From contig JAKADA010000003.1 of assembly GCA_021820975.1 (NCBI GenBank), positions 1-64,000 of the forward strand: a stretch of 64,000 nt of DNA, given 5' to 3'. The notes beneath the pieces are model-generated. The model saw nothing but the letters and a program-made list of their open reading frames with translations, was not told where the DNA came from and did no database searches. A program made the translations under genes and the position numbers. How positions within the stretch are numbered: the first letter of the stretch is position 1; the number at the start of each line of letters is the position of its first letter. Positions 56,016 to 64,000 of the stretch are shown here, one piece after another. Origin of the DNA: Bacillota bacterium (lineage in GTDB: Bacteria > Bacillota > Bacilli > Alicyclobacillales > SLC66).

Positions 56016-57293
56016 TTAAAAGATATCGTGAACTAAATGCCCAGCATGATAAGTTATAAGTGGCCATCCTACTAGTGACTTACCATGAAATGGTGTCGCT
56101 CTGCCTTTGGAGTGAAACAACCTTGGATTAACGACACGTGTCGTATATGGGTCAATCACAGTCAAATCGGCTTGACCTCCTTCTTGCAAACGACCACCAG
56201 GCAGGTTAAAAAGCTGTGCAGGAAGTGAAGACATACGCATAACAAGTTGCGCAAGGGTTAAAAGGCCGCTTTGTACGAACGTTGTGTAGAGTAATGGGAA
56301 ACTTATTTCAAGTCCCACAAAGCCATTAGACGCTTTATCGATGGTTTGTGCTTTTTCTTCTTGTGTATGTGGTGCATGATCCGTTGCGATTATATCCAGT
56401 GTACCGTCAAGAAATCCTTGTACGCAGGCTGTACGATCTGCTTCTGAGCGCAATGGAGGATTTACCTTGGCATGTGCGCCTAATGTTTTTACCGCCTGAT
56501 CTGTTAAGAGCAAATGATGTGGTGCGACTTCTGCAGTCACATGAATTCCTTGCCGTTTTGCCTCACGAATCGCATGTACGGCTGTTTCGGGACTCACATG
56601 ACAGATATGCACATGAGCTCCCGTCGCTTTAGCTAATAAAAGATCACGTGCGATCATAACGCTTTCCGCTTCCGTCGGGATACCTTGTACGCCAAGTGCA
56701 CGAGACACATCGCCTTCATGCATCACACCGTGACCAGACAACAGCTCATCCTCTGCATGGACGGCGATAGGAACACAGAGTGTTTTTGCCTGAAGTAAAG
56801 CTTCTTTCATCATGGCGGCTGATTGCACACCTCGTCCATCATCAGAAAAAGCAACTGCTCCTGCATCATGCAGAGCACGAAAGTTGGTCACTTGTTCTCC
56901 TTTGGATCCCTTGGTGACAGCAGCGATTGGATGTACTGTAGCATAACCATGCCGCTTTGCTTCCGTAACGATATAGCGCACGATTTCCGGGTCATCGGTA
57001 ACTGGTGACGTATTGGGCATACTGCATACGCGTGAAAATCCTCCAGCAGCCGCCGCATGCGTACCGGTTTCGATCGTTTCTTTGTTCGTAAATCCAGGTT
57101 CACGTAAATGGACATGCACATCGATCAACCCAGGTAGCACGTATAAGTCACGCAGATCTCGCACGGCATGCCCTGTGGTAGATAACGCATGCCCGATGCG
57201 CGAAATGACATTGCCTTCGATCAAAACATCAGCGATTTGCACCGTACCTTGTACGGGATCAACCACGTAGCCGCCTTGCAATAAAATGCCCAT
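56016..57293 (-). CDS. pyrC: Dihydroorotase
   Basis: A 425-residue class I amidohydrolase. The zinc His pair is in IDVHVHLREPGFTNKETI, with CHVSPETAV and the catalytic Asp in IATDHAPHTQEEK. Converts carbamoyl aspartate to dihydroorotate. Lies between pyrB and carA as in B. subtilis. Confidence 0.97.
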   Translation of the reverse strand: MGILLQGGYVVDPVQGTVQIADVLIEGNVISRIGHALSTTGHAVRDLRDLYVLPGLIDVHVHLREPGFTNKETIETGTHAAAAGGFSRVCSMPNTSPVTDDPEIVRYIVTEAKRHGYATVHPIAAVTKGSKGEQVTNFRALHDAGAVAFSDDGRGVQSAAMMKEALLQAKTLCVPIAVHAEDELLSGHGVMHEGDVSRALGVQGIPTEAESVMIARDLLLAKATGAHVHICHVSPETAVHAIREAKRQGIHVTAEVAPHHLLLTDQAVKTLGAHAKVNPPLRSEADRTACVQGFLDGTLDIIATDHAPHTQEEKAQTIDKASNGFVGLEISFPLLYTTFVQSGLLTLAQLVMRMSSLPAQLFNLPGGRLQEGGQADLTVIDPYTTRVVNPRLFHSKGRATPFHGKSLVGWPLITYHAGHLVHDIF

Positions 57294-57323
57294 TGCCTGA
57301 CCTCCTCTATCAAACCACTACGC

Positions 57324-58244
57324 CTACTCTTTCATGACCGCTTGTTTTAGTAATGCCATACGTACAGGTACACCATAATGCGTTTGTCGAAAATACGCAG
57401 CGCGCGGATCTTGGTCAACCACTTGCGTAATTTCTCCTAGCCTTGGTAAAGGATGCATGATGATCGAACGTTGCCCCATTAGCTCAAGGATCGACTCATC
57501 AATAATGTAAGCATCGCGACTCATCTCATATTGTTCTAACGTCTTAAAGCGTTCTTTCTGTACCCTTGTCTGATACAGTACATCAGCTTTTTTTGCAGCC
57601 ACATGCAAATCCTGTTCAAATTCTACGTGTACACCTCGTGACGTAGCATATTCAATGACATCAACTGGCATGGGTGTTGTTTGAGGAGCAGTGCAGATCA
57701 AACGGATACCAGGAAATTGGCTCAACATGTACACTAAAGAATGAACTGTACGTCCGTACATCAAATCTCCAATCATCGCGATCGTCAAATCTTCCGTGCG
57801 CCCAATTTCACGATAAATCGTGAAAAGATCGAGCAACGCCTGCGTAGGATGTTCGCCTGCCCCGTCACCTGCTGATAGTACAGGAACCTGACTTACCTGT
57901 GCCGCACGTGCAGCAGCTCCAATCTCATAATGGCGAAGAACAATTACATCTGCATAACCGCTCACCACACGAATCGTGTCTTCCAAAGTTTCCCCTTTGA
58001 TAGCCGAAGAAAATTCGCGGGCATTTTCGGTACTGATAACGTTGCCACCCAATCGATGCATAGCTGTTTCAAATGATAGACGGGTACGGGTTGACGGCTC
58101 AAAAAATAACGCTGCCATAATTTTTCCTTCTAGTACCCGGCTTGCGCCTTGTGTAAGCATGTTTTGCATGGTATTAGCCTCTTGCAAAAGCTTCTGCAAA
58201 TGATCCTTCGTGAACGCCTTAGCACTAATCACGTGATACATCAC
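57324..58244 (-). CDS. pyrB: Aspartate carbamoyltransferase catalytic subunit
   Basis: A 306-residue enzyme. The carbamoyl phosphate loop FFEPSTRTRLSFE is near residue 48, the aspartate site near HPLPRLGEI. No pyrI regulatory subunit is seen, as in Bacillus. First structural enzyme gene of the operon after pyrR, 35 bases downstream. No pyrP gene between. Confidence 0.97.
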   Translation of the reverse strand: MMYHVISAKAFTKDHLQKLLQEANTMQNMLTQGASRVLEGKIMAALFFEPSTRTRLSFETAMHRLGGNVISTENAREFSSAIKGETLEDTIRVVSGYADVIVLRHYEIGAAARAAQVSQVPVLSAGDGAGEHPTQALLDLFTIYREIGRTEDLTIAMIGDLMYGRTVHSLVYMLSQFPGIRLICTAPQTTPMPVDVIEYATSRGVHVEFEQDLHVAAKKADVLYQTRVQKERFKTLEQYEMSRDAYIIDESILELMGQRSIIMHPLPRLGEITQVVDQDPRAAYFRQTHYGVPVRMALLKQAVMKE

Positions 58245-58279
58245 AAAACCTCCTGGCCTACGTTGGCCGTAGCTATGCG

Positions 58280-58837
58280 TTACTTTTTTAAGTAAACCCC
58301 ATCATGTAAATCAATTTCATTGACAAGAACTTGTACACGTTCTGCCCGTGCTGTAGGAATATTTTTGCCTACATAATCGGGTCTGATCGGTAACTCTCTA
58401 TGCCCCCGATCAATCAGCACGGCTAACTGAATCAAATCAGGACGAGCCGTGCTCGTCAATGCATCCAATGCAGCGCGAACCGTTCTTCCTGTGAAAAGTA
58501 CATCATCGACAAGTACGATCGACTTGGCTTCAATCATAGGTACAAATTCATGACCAAGGGATGCGTTATGCTGTCTGATTCCCATTTGCTCATCAACAAG
58601 CAAACGATCATCACGATATCGCGAAATATCAATAGCGAAATATGGAATGGAGCAACCCTCCAATTCTTCGATTTTTTTCGCTAAACGATCAGCCAATATG
58701 GATCCACGTGTATGAATACCACATAAAACTAAACGGTCAAGGTCACTGATGCGCTCGACAATTTCATACGCGATTCGTGATAACGCTCTGCGCATACTGT
58801 CTGCATCGAGCAACGTAATTTCCCCAGGTACTTTCAC
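58280..58837 (-). CDS. pyrR: Bifunctional PyrR (pyr RNA attenuation regulator/UPRTase)
   Basis: A 185-residue protein of the PyrR family. It binds pyr mRNA with UMP or UTP to favour termination and has uracil phosphoribosyltransferase activity. The PRPP loop is IVLVDDVLFTGRTVRAALDAL near residue 105. GTG at 58837 is chosen because of GGGGGTG upstream and family length; longer in-frame readings run into the attenuator. Confidence 0.96.
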   Translation of the reverse strand: MKVPGEITLLDADSMRRALSRIAYEIVERISDLDRLVLCGIHTRGSILADRLAKKIEELEGCSIPYFAIDISRYRDDRLLVDEQMGIRQHNASLGHEFVPMIEAKSIVLVDDVLFTGRTVRAALDALTSTARPDLIQLAVLIDRGHRELPIRPDYVGKNIPTARAERVQVLVNEIDLHDGVYLKK

Positions 58838-58864
58838 TTTTCCTACACCCCCCAGAAACGAAAG

Positions 58865-58967
58865 ACAAAAAAGGCTACCTTCCAAGGAAAGTAGCCTTCA
58901 AGATACGCCAAAATTAATCCAACGCATATCATGTCGCCGTTTCCTTGCAAGTCTCTCTGTACTTGCT
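58865..58967 (-). promoter_or_regulatory. PyrR-dependent transcription attenuator
   Basis: On the minus strand the PyrR binding loop GCAAGT-ACAGAGAG-ACTTGC (58947-58966) matches 12 of 14 consensus positions. It overlaps AAGGAAA, which can pair with TTTCCTT in the terminator loop to make an antiterminator. The terminator stem is 58871-58878/58891-58898, followed by a U run. The three structures are mutually exclusive. Confidence 0.85.
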
Positions 58968-58989
58968 TAAAGGACCCATAATTTTTTTC

Positions 58990-59018
58990 ATTATAGCAAA
59001 ATGCTGATACAGGGTCAA
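58990..59018 (-). promoter_or_regulatory. pyr operon promoter
   Basis: Minus strand TTGACC (59013-59018), 17-bp spacer, TATAAT (58990-58995). The -35 overlaps the rluD stop, so the operon starts within the end of rluD. Spacing and -10 are consensus. Confidence 0.88.
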
Positions 59019-60001
59019 TCATCAGTTCGCCGTACTTCATCAAGTGCTTTTTGCAATACAGATGGCATTGGTGCTTGAAATAATAGACTCTCCTCTGTTC
59101 GCGGATGTACAAACCCAAGTGTTTTTGCATGCAAAAATTGTCCTGCTAGATGAAGTGGATCCTGCTTCGTATAGACCGGATCGCCCGCAACAGGATGACC
59201 TATGTAAGCCATATGTACACGAATCTGATGGGTCCTGCCTGTCTCCAAACGTAACTCCACCTGCGTGTAGGAAGTAAATCTTTGCAACACTTTAAAATGC
59301 GTTATCGCATCCTTACCCATATCGTCAGGAACCACGGCCATCTGCTGACGCTTTTTCGTATCTCTACCGATCGGTGCTTCAATAACCCCTGTCGCATGGT
59401 TGATCTGACCGTGAACAAGAGCCTCATAAACACGAACAACTGAGTGGTCACGCAATTGTAAAGCTAAGCTGTGATGAGCAAGGTCCGTTTTCGCTACGAC
59501 CAAAAGACCACTTGTATCTTTATCAATTCGATGAACGATACCTGGTCGTACGGCACCACCAATACCTGATAAATTATTGACATGAAAGAGCAACGCGGAT
59601 ACGAGCGTTCCTTTTGAATGCCCCGCACCCGGGTGCACAACCATACCTCTTGGCTTATTAACAACAACCAAATCCTCATCTTCAAACACGATATCGAGTT
59701 CAATATCTTCTGGCGTGACATCAATTCCGAAAGGCTCAGGGATGCGTAAAGTAACAACGTCATTTTCATATACTTTTTTACTGCTGTGTCGAACAAGTAT
59801 CGTACCAATCATGATATGCCCTTGGTCTAATAATGTTTGAACATAAGTCCGTGACAAATCTGAAACATCAGCTAGATACTTATCAATACGCATCCCAGAT
59901 TGCTTTTGTTGCACGCTAAACGTTACAACCTGCCCCTGCGCTGCCTCATCATCGAAATTGTCGAGAGAATCGAGATTATCATCAAGAGGTTTTTGATTCA
60001 T
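59015..60001 (-). CDS. RluD-type pseudouridine synthase
   Basis: A 328-residue pseudouridine synthase with an N-terminal S4 domain (RIDKYLADVSDLSRTYVQTLL) and the catalytic core HRIDKDTSGLLVVAK near residue 160. It probably isomerises uridines in 23S rRNA (YlyB in B. subtilis). ATG at 60001 is chosen because GGAGG lies eight bases upstream. It overlaps the end of lspA, so the two are likely coupled. Confidence 0.94.
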   Translation of the reverse strand: MNQKPLDDNLDSLDNFDDEAAQGQVVTFSVQQKQSGMRIDKYLADVSDLSRTYVQTLLDQGHIMIGTILVRHSSKKVYENDVVTLRIPEPFGIDVTPEDIELDIVFEDEDLVVVNKPRGMVVHPGAGHSKGTLVSALLFHVNNLSGIGGAVRPGIVHRIDKDTSGLLVVAKTDLAHHSLALQLRDHSVVRVYEALVHGQINHATGVIEAPIGRDTKKRQQMAVVPDDMGKDAITHFKVLQRFTSYTQVELRLETGRTHQIRVHMAYIGHPVAGDPVYTKQDPLHLAGQFLHAKTLGFVHPRTEESLLFQAPMPSVLQKALDEVRRTDD

Positions 60002-60467
60002 GATCATCGCCTCCTTTATTAAGAACCTCAGTTCCAGGGGTTTTCCACGAGCGAATGACAAGTAAAATCATCGCTACCACAATGGCGCTGTCCGCCAAAT
60101 TAAACACAGGAAAATGAATCGCTTGAACATACACATAGTCGATCACATAACCATGTACCACACGATCGAAAAGATTACCAACAGCACCACCGAGTAACAT
60201 GCCAAGTGGTATCTGTAAGGACAACTTTCCAATTGCAAATTTTCGATCGACAAAAATAACAATCATAACGACAATTACGGCGATAACAACCAGGATAATT
60301 CGCTGATTTGTCAGCAGACTGAACGCAGCTCCGGTGTTTCGTACGTAAAGAATTTCAAGAACCCCATGCAAAATAGGAAAACCTGTGTCTACCGCCACAT
60401 GGCTAGCAACGATCCATTTTATGACCTGATCAAGAACGAATACCACTAAACCGATGAGATACACCAA
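59982..60467 (-). CDS. lspA: Lipoprotein signal peptidase LspA
   Basis: About 161 residues with four membrane helices. The two active Asp are in GGAVGNLFDRV and in FNLADSAIVVAM. Cuts the signal peptide of prolipoproteins after lipidation. The start is uncertain: TTG at 60467 (AGGGGG upstream) gives the family N-terminus; an ATG at 60506 would add 13 hydrophilic residues. Located before rluD as in B. subtilis. Confidence 0.93.
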   Translation of the reverse strand: MVYLIGLVVFVLDQVIKWIVASHVAVDTGFPILHGVLEILYVRNTGAAFSLLTNQRIILVVIAVIVVMIVIFVDRKFAIGKLSLQIPLGMLLGGAVGNLFDRVVHGYVIDYVYVQAIHFPVFNLADSAIVVAMILLVIRSWKTPGTEVLNKGGDDHESKTS

Positions 60468-60540
60468 GTTTGATTCGCGCCCCCTCACCTTGCCACATGG
60501 TACCATGAGACAATCGTTAGGGACAAGTCACCCTAAGCAA

Positions 60541-61161
60541 TCAATCCGGTAATTGCGCTTTATATTGAACATTGGAGATTTGATCAAGTTCATCCACATA
60601 CCCTCCACCTTCAGCATACAATTCATCATCGATAGAAGATTCCGGATCTCCGTGGCGATTATTCATAGCAGCTACCGCCTGCCACGTATCTTCACCATCA
60701 AAGCCTGTTTGATCCGCAAAATCCAAATTTGTTCTCGCAAATGGTGGGTACAACACTTCTTCTTCAACTGGACGATCATGAGGTTGCGTCTTGTGATCCT
60801 TTTTTTCTTCACAACGAATGCAAAGAAGAGCGGCAGGTTCAGCGGACAAACGCAATCGTTCAATTGGTTGATGGCAACGATCACATATTCCATACGTAGC
60901 ATTTACAAAGTGTGATAGAGCCGTTTCTACTTGTTCAAGTCGTACGAGATCATGTTCACGTAAACTGATATCCTTTGACCGTTCGTACATCTCAGTGGCA
61001 ATATCAGCTGGATGTTGATCGTATCCTGACAATTCACCAATCGCATCATTCATGGCATGATCTAGACCATAAGATTCATTGTCTTGTAACTTGTTTTGTA
61101 AAAGATTACGTTCGTGAATTAATGCTTGACGTTCTTGTTCAAATCGATCCATACCATTCAT
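60541..61161 (-). CDS. TraR/DksA-type zinc-finger protein (YlyA-like)
   Basis: A 206-residue protein with an N-terminal helical region and a zinc finger of CDRCHQPI and CIRCEEKK (near residues 93-122), followed by an acidic C-terminal tail with VAAMNNRHGDPES. Relatives bind RNA polymerase in proteobacteria; the Bacillus YlyA homologue between ileS and lspA has an RNA polymerase-linked role in spores. ATG with GGGGG upstream. No acidic DxxDxA tip like DksA is evident, so the role may differ. Confidence 0.85.
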   Translation of the reverse strand: MNGMDRFEQERQALIHERNLLQNKLQDNESYGLDHAMNDAIGELSGYDQHPADIATEMYERSKDISLREHDLVRLEQVETALSHFVNATYGICDRCHQPIERLRLSAEPAALLCIRCEEKKDHKTQPHDRPVEEEVLYPPFARTNLDFADQTGFDGEDTWQAVAAMNNRHGDPESSIDDELYAEGGGYVDELDQISNVQYKAQLPD

Positions 61162-61273
61162 AATCAGTCCCCCTGACGATAAAGCTTACTCGTGTTTTTA
61201 CCATAATAGTGTCTCCTTACCGCATCACCGTATGCTTGTCAAAAGAAGTTCATAGCCTGCCGTCAAATGTAGG

Positions 61274-61302
61274 TTGTCAATAGTCCAAACGGGTGGGATA
61301 GT
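61274..61302 (+). promoter_or_regulatory. Promoter of the 58-residue membrane protein gene
   Basis: TTGTCA (61274-61279), 17-bp spacer, GATAGT (61297-61302). Good sigma-A match except for the first and fifth -10 bases. About 30 bases before the start at 61329. Confidence 0.65.
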
Positions 61303-61328
61303 AAGACATAACGGAAAGGGGTTTTTGT

Positions 61329-61505
61329 ATGGGACGACGCTGGATTCGATCGCTTGGTACCATGCTCATCTGGATTGCCGGTATTGAAGTGGTCAGCAGT
61401 TTCGCCGTCAAGTATCTCTACAATGATGTCTTAGGATTCACGTCGTATTTTGTGATCATTGGCTTAATCGGCCTTTTGTTTGTCCTTGCTACACAATTTA
61501 TCTAA
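61329..61505 (+). CDS. Small two-helix membrane protein of unknown function
   Basis: A 58-residue protein with a basic N-terminus (MGRRWIRSLG), two hydrophobic helices (about 11-27 and 40-57) and a short loop with KYLYNDVLG. GAAAGGGG lies eight bases upstream of the ATG, and a sigma-A promoter is present. It lies on the plus strand between minus-strand ileS and dksA/traR. No family recognised. Confidence 0.7.
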   Translation: MGRRWIRSLGTMLIWIAGIEVVSSFAVKYLYNDVLGFTSYFVIIGLIGLLFVLATQFI

Positions 61506-61510
61506 AAAGA

Positions 61511-61534
61511 GGGGAAGCATCAGCGAGCTTCCCC
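61511..61534. terminator. Terminator between ileS and the small membrane protein gene
   Basis: GGGGAAGC (61511-61518) pairs with GCTTCCCC (61527-61534). The minus strand reads TCTTTTT after it, so it terminates ileS; it also lies just after the plus-strand gene. Confidence 0.85.
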
Positions 61535-61550
61535 TAAACTTATCGCGTAC

Positions 61551-64000
61551 TTACAGTTGTTGCAAAATCTCCGCACATCGACCACAAACATCAGGGTGTT
61601 TCTTATCTACGCCAACGTCCTTCGTGATGTGCCAGCAACGAGCGCATTTTTCACCCTCTGCCGCACCTACGGTTATCGTGGCCACTTCGGTTTTCACAGC
61701 ATCTAGAGGTGCTGTTTCTACTTGATCATGTAAGTAAACCTCCGACACAATGAGCAAATCACGCAATTCATCTCGATAGCGTACGATGTGATCATAGTCA
61801 GTTACTTGGTACAAATCGACACGAGCAGCTAATGATTGACCGATAATTTTAGCTTGCCGTGCCCCTTCAAGAGCTTGTAAAACTGCATCTCGCAAGACCA
61901 GCAATCGATCCCATGCGTTTTTTAGTTCATCATCACAATATTCTTTGGGAAGTTTTTCCCACTCCGTCATTTGAATGCTCGGCACCGCTTTATCATGGCC
62001 ATAACTCCAAACTTCATCAGCCGTGAACGTTAAGATCGGCGCAATCAGTTCTGTCAAGACTCGCAAGCAGTCATCAAGTACGGTTTGTACAGAGCGACGT
62101 GAAAGCTCATCAGCTTTTTCTACATAAAGTGTATCTTTGGCCACATCAAGGTAGAAGCTTGACAAATCATTGGCACAGAAATTTTGTACAGCGTGATACA
62201 CCACGTGGAATTCATATTGCTCATAAGCTTGAAAACAGCGTTCTTGTACACGCGCCAATCGATCAAGAATATAACGATCCATCTCACGCAAATCTTGATA
62301 AGCAACTCGTTTAAAAGGTGTAAAATCAGCTAAATTCCCCAATAAGAATCTTAGGGTATTGCGAATCTTACGGTATACTTCAGACACTTGTTTTAAGATC
62401 GCATTAGAAATACGAACATCCGCTCGATAATCGACCGAAGACACCCAAAGTCGTAAAATATCCGCACCCATCTGATCGATAACTTTTAAAGGATCAATTC
62501 CATTGCCGAGACTTTTCGACATTTTGCGTCCTTCACCATCAAGCGTAAATCCATGTGACAATACTTGTCGATAGGGTGCTTGCCCCGTGACGGCCACGGA
62601 CGTCGATAAAGATGAATTAAACCAACCTCGATATTGATCAGACCCTTCAATATAGAGATCGGCCGGCCAAGAAAGTTCCCCACGTTGCCGTAAGACGGAC
62701 ATGTGACTCGATCCCGAATCAAACCATACATCCATGATATCTTGCTCTTTACGAAATATTGTACTGCCACATGAACAATGAAACCCTTCTGGCAACAATG
62801 CCGAAGCATCCAAGGCCCACCATGCTTGTGATCCTTGCTCATGAAACACCTGTGCAACGTGTTCAATGGTTTGTGATGTCAAGATGGACTGTCCACAATC
62901 CTCGCAATAAAAAGCGGGAATGGGGACGCCCCATGTCCGCTGTCTCGAAATACACCAGTCTGTACGATCCGCAACCATGTTATGTAAGCGAATTTTACCC
63001 CACGGGATCGCCCAATTGACCTGTTCAATTTGTTCAAGCATCGCTTCACGAAACTTTTCAATGGAAGCAAACCATTGTTCTGTAGCACGGTAAATCACGG
63101 GGTTTTTGCAACGCCAACAATGTGGATATTGGTGAGCCAACTTACCTTCACCAAGGAGTCTTCCACGTTTTTTTAAATCCTCTACGATAACAGGGTTAGC
63201 CTTTTCGTAAAATTGACCAGTGTAAGGCTGTGCCTGATCGGTAAACCGCGCTTTATGATCAAGCGGGGCAAGTACCGGTAAATTATATCGGAGGCCTACA
63301 AGGTAATCATCCATGCCGTGACCCGGTGCTGTATGAACCGCACCTGTACCAGCTTCGAGCGTTACATGCTCGCCTAAGATGACCACAGAATCTCGATCAT
63401 ACAAAGGATGCTTAGCAACCACATGTTCAAGCTGTTTACCAGTGAACTCAGCTAATTTCTTTACAGACGATTGAGATTGACCGATCTCCTTCAAAAAGGT
63501 GTCCAATAGTTTTTCTGCTACGACGAGCTTTCTGTCGTCGATTTCAATCAATACATAGGAAAAATCTGGACCAACGGCAATCGCCACATTGGCGGGAATC
63601 GTCCAAGGTGTTGTCGTCCAAATCACGATCTCTGCATCATTTGGCAAAATACCTTTGCCATCTTTCACTTCAAAAGCAACATAAATGGATGGCGAAACTT
63701 TGTTTTCATACTCAATTTCTGCCTCAGCTAAAGCCGTTTCACAACTCGGGCACCAATACACAGGTTTTAACCCTTTATAAATGTACCCATGTTCTGCCAT
63801 TGCACCAAACACGCGAATTTGCTCAGCTTCATACTCCTTATCCATCGTGACATAGGGATGGTCAAAATCGCCTCGAACACCAAAGCGCTCAAATTGTCCT
63901 TTTTGCAAGTCGACAAATTTACGTGCATACGCTGCACATGCTTCACGAAAGGAAAGAACACCAAGTTCATGACGGTTCAGTTTTTGGGACTTGATAATCG
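61551..64000 (-). CDS. ileS: Isoleucyl-tRNA synthetase (5' part outside window)
   Basis: At least 816 codons in this window; the reading frame stays open through 64000, so the N-terminus and HIGH motif lie beyond. The visible frame has the CP1 editing domain (WTTTPWTIPANVAIAVGP and GTGAVHTAPGHGMDDY), KMSKS in GRKMSKSLGNGIDPL near the middle, and a C-terminal zinc finger with CARCWHITKDVG and CGRCAEIL. It charges tRNA-Ile. First gene seen of the ileS-dksA-lspA-rluD group. Confidence 0.98.
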   Translation of the reverse strand, partial: IIKSQKLNRHELGVLSFREACAAYARKFVDLQKGQFERFGVRGDFDHPYVTMDKEYEAEQIRVFGAMAEHGYIYKGLKPVYWCPSCETALAEAEIEYENKVSPSIYVAFEVKDGKGILPNDAEIVIWTTTPWTIPANVAIAVGPDFSYVLIEIDDRKLVVAEKLLDTFLKEIGQSQSSVKKLAEFTGKQLEHVVAKHPLYDRDSVVILGEHVTLEAGTGAVHTAPGHGMDDYLVGLRYNLPVLAPLDHKARFTDQAQPYTGQFYEKANPVIVEDLKKRGRLLGEGKLAHQYPHCWRCKNPVIYRATEQWFASIEKFREAMLEQIEQVNWAIPWGKIRLHNMVADRTDWCISRQRTWGVPIPAFYCEDCGQSILTSQTIEHVAQVFHEQGSQAWWALDASALLPEGFHCSCGSTIFRKEQDIMDVWFDSGSSHMSVLRQRGELSWPADLYIEGSDQYRGWFNSSLSTSVAVTGQAPYRQVLSHGFTLDGEGRKMSKSLGNGIDPLKVIDQMGADILRLWVSSVDYRADVRISNAILKQVSEVYRKIRNTLRFLLGNLADFTPFKRVAYQDLREMDRYILDRLARVQERCFQAYEQYEFHVVYHAVQNFCANDLSSFYLDVAKDTLYVEKADELSRRSVQTVLDDCLRVLTELIAPILTFTADEVWSYGHDKAVPSIQMTEWEKLPKEYCDDELKNAWDRLLVLRDAVLQALEGARQAKIIGQSLAARVDLYQVTDYDHIVRYRDELRDLLIVSEVYLHDQVETAPLDAVKTEVATITVGAAEGEKCARCWHITKDVGVDKKHPDVCGRCAEILQQL

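Noticed and set aside
61237-61242. TTGACA upstream of the dksA/traR gene on the minus strand
   Set aside because: No acceptable -10 lies 16-18 bases away; a TATTAT is 28 bases from it.
63767-63970. Separate small minus-strand ORF near the window end
   Set aside because: It lies in another frame of ileS, whose real frame is open to the end of the window.

Overview
The window is a chromosomal housekeeping segment from an endospore-forming, low-to-moderate-GC Gram-positive bacterium (Bacillota, Bacilli-like). The evidence is the gene order, which follows the Bacillus subtilis ylo/ylx/pyr regions closely, together with a spoVM gene, two YjcZ-type small sporulation proteins, many GTG/TTG starts and strong AGGAGG-type ribosome binding sites. 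The breaks in Bacillus synteny and the general protein character would fit an Alicyclobacillus-like lineage, but that is inference. Almost every gene lies on the minus strand. Exceptions are an acyltransferase (513-2480), two YjcZ genes, rpmB, an SDR-rqcH pair (43109-45779) and a 58-residue membrane protein gene (61329).

Layout: (1) 1-126 holds a sigma-A promoter and leader of an rRNA operon that leaves the window on the minus strand. (2) 513-2480 is an OatA-type acyltransferase. (3) 2566-12065, read leftward, is rnc-smc-ftsY-ylxM-ffh-rpsP-khpA-ylqD-rimM-trmD (RNA processing, chromosome condensation, SRP and ribosome maturation). (4) 12083-17048 is the fatty acid and phospholipid cluster fapR-plsX-fabD-fabG-acpP-fabF. 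(5) 17072-20796 is the ylb block rsmD-coaD-patatin-ylbL-yceD-rpmF. (6) 20797-21484 is a strongly structured noncoding region followed by two small YjcZ genes. (7) 21515-26482 is yloU-fakA(yloV)-recG-psd, divergent from rpmB. (8) 26908-40222 is yicC-remA-rpoZ-coaBC-priA-fmt-rsmB-rlmN-stp-prkC-rsgA-rpe-spoVM. (9) 40293-48531 carries a Ca2+-type P-ATPase, a divergent SDR-like gene overlapping rqcH, a DUF2254-like membrane protein and an MFS transporter. (10) 48594-58837 is a complete UMP operon, pyrR-pyrB-pyrC-carA-carB-pyrK-pyrD-pyrF-pyrE, preceded by a PyrR-type attenuator and a consensus promoter. (11) 59015-64000 is ileS-(58-aa gene)-dksA/traR-lspA-rluD; ileS is cut by the window end.

The operons cover membrane lipid synthesis (FapR controlled by inference), translation and protein targeting, a Ser/Thr kinase-phosphatase pair and de novo pyrimidine synthesis. 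Small genes below the usual ORF cutoff (rpmF, spoVM, two yjcZ genes, the 58-aa membrane protein) were found by direct reading.

The most unusual items are: a degenerate SDR with a C-terminal KOW/SH3-like extension that is translationally coupled to rqcH; a four-hairpin region with a competing repeat upstream of the yjcZ pair; the absence of gmk between remA and rpoZ; a perfect 12-bp tandem repeat encoding the PrkC tail; and several palindromes laid over core promoters. No mobile element, prophage, CRISPR array or defence island is seen.
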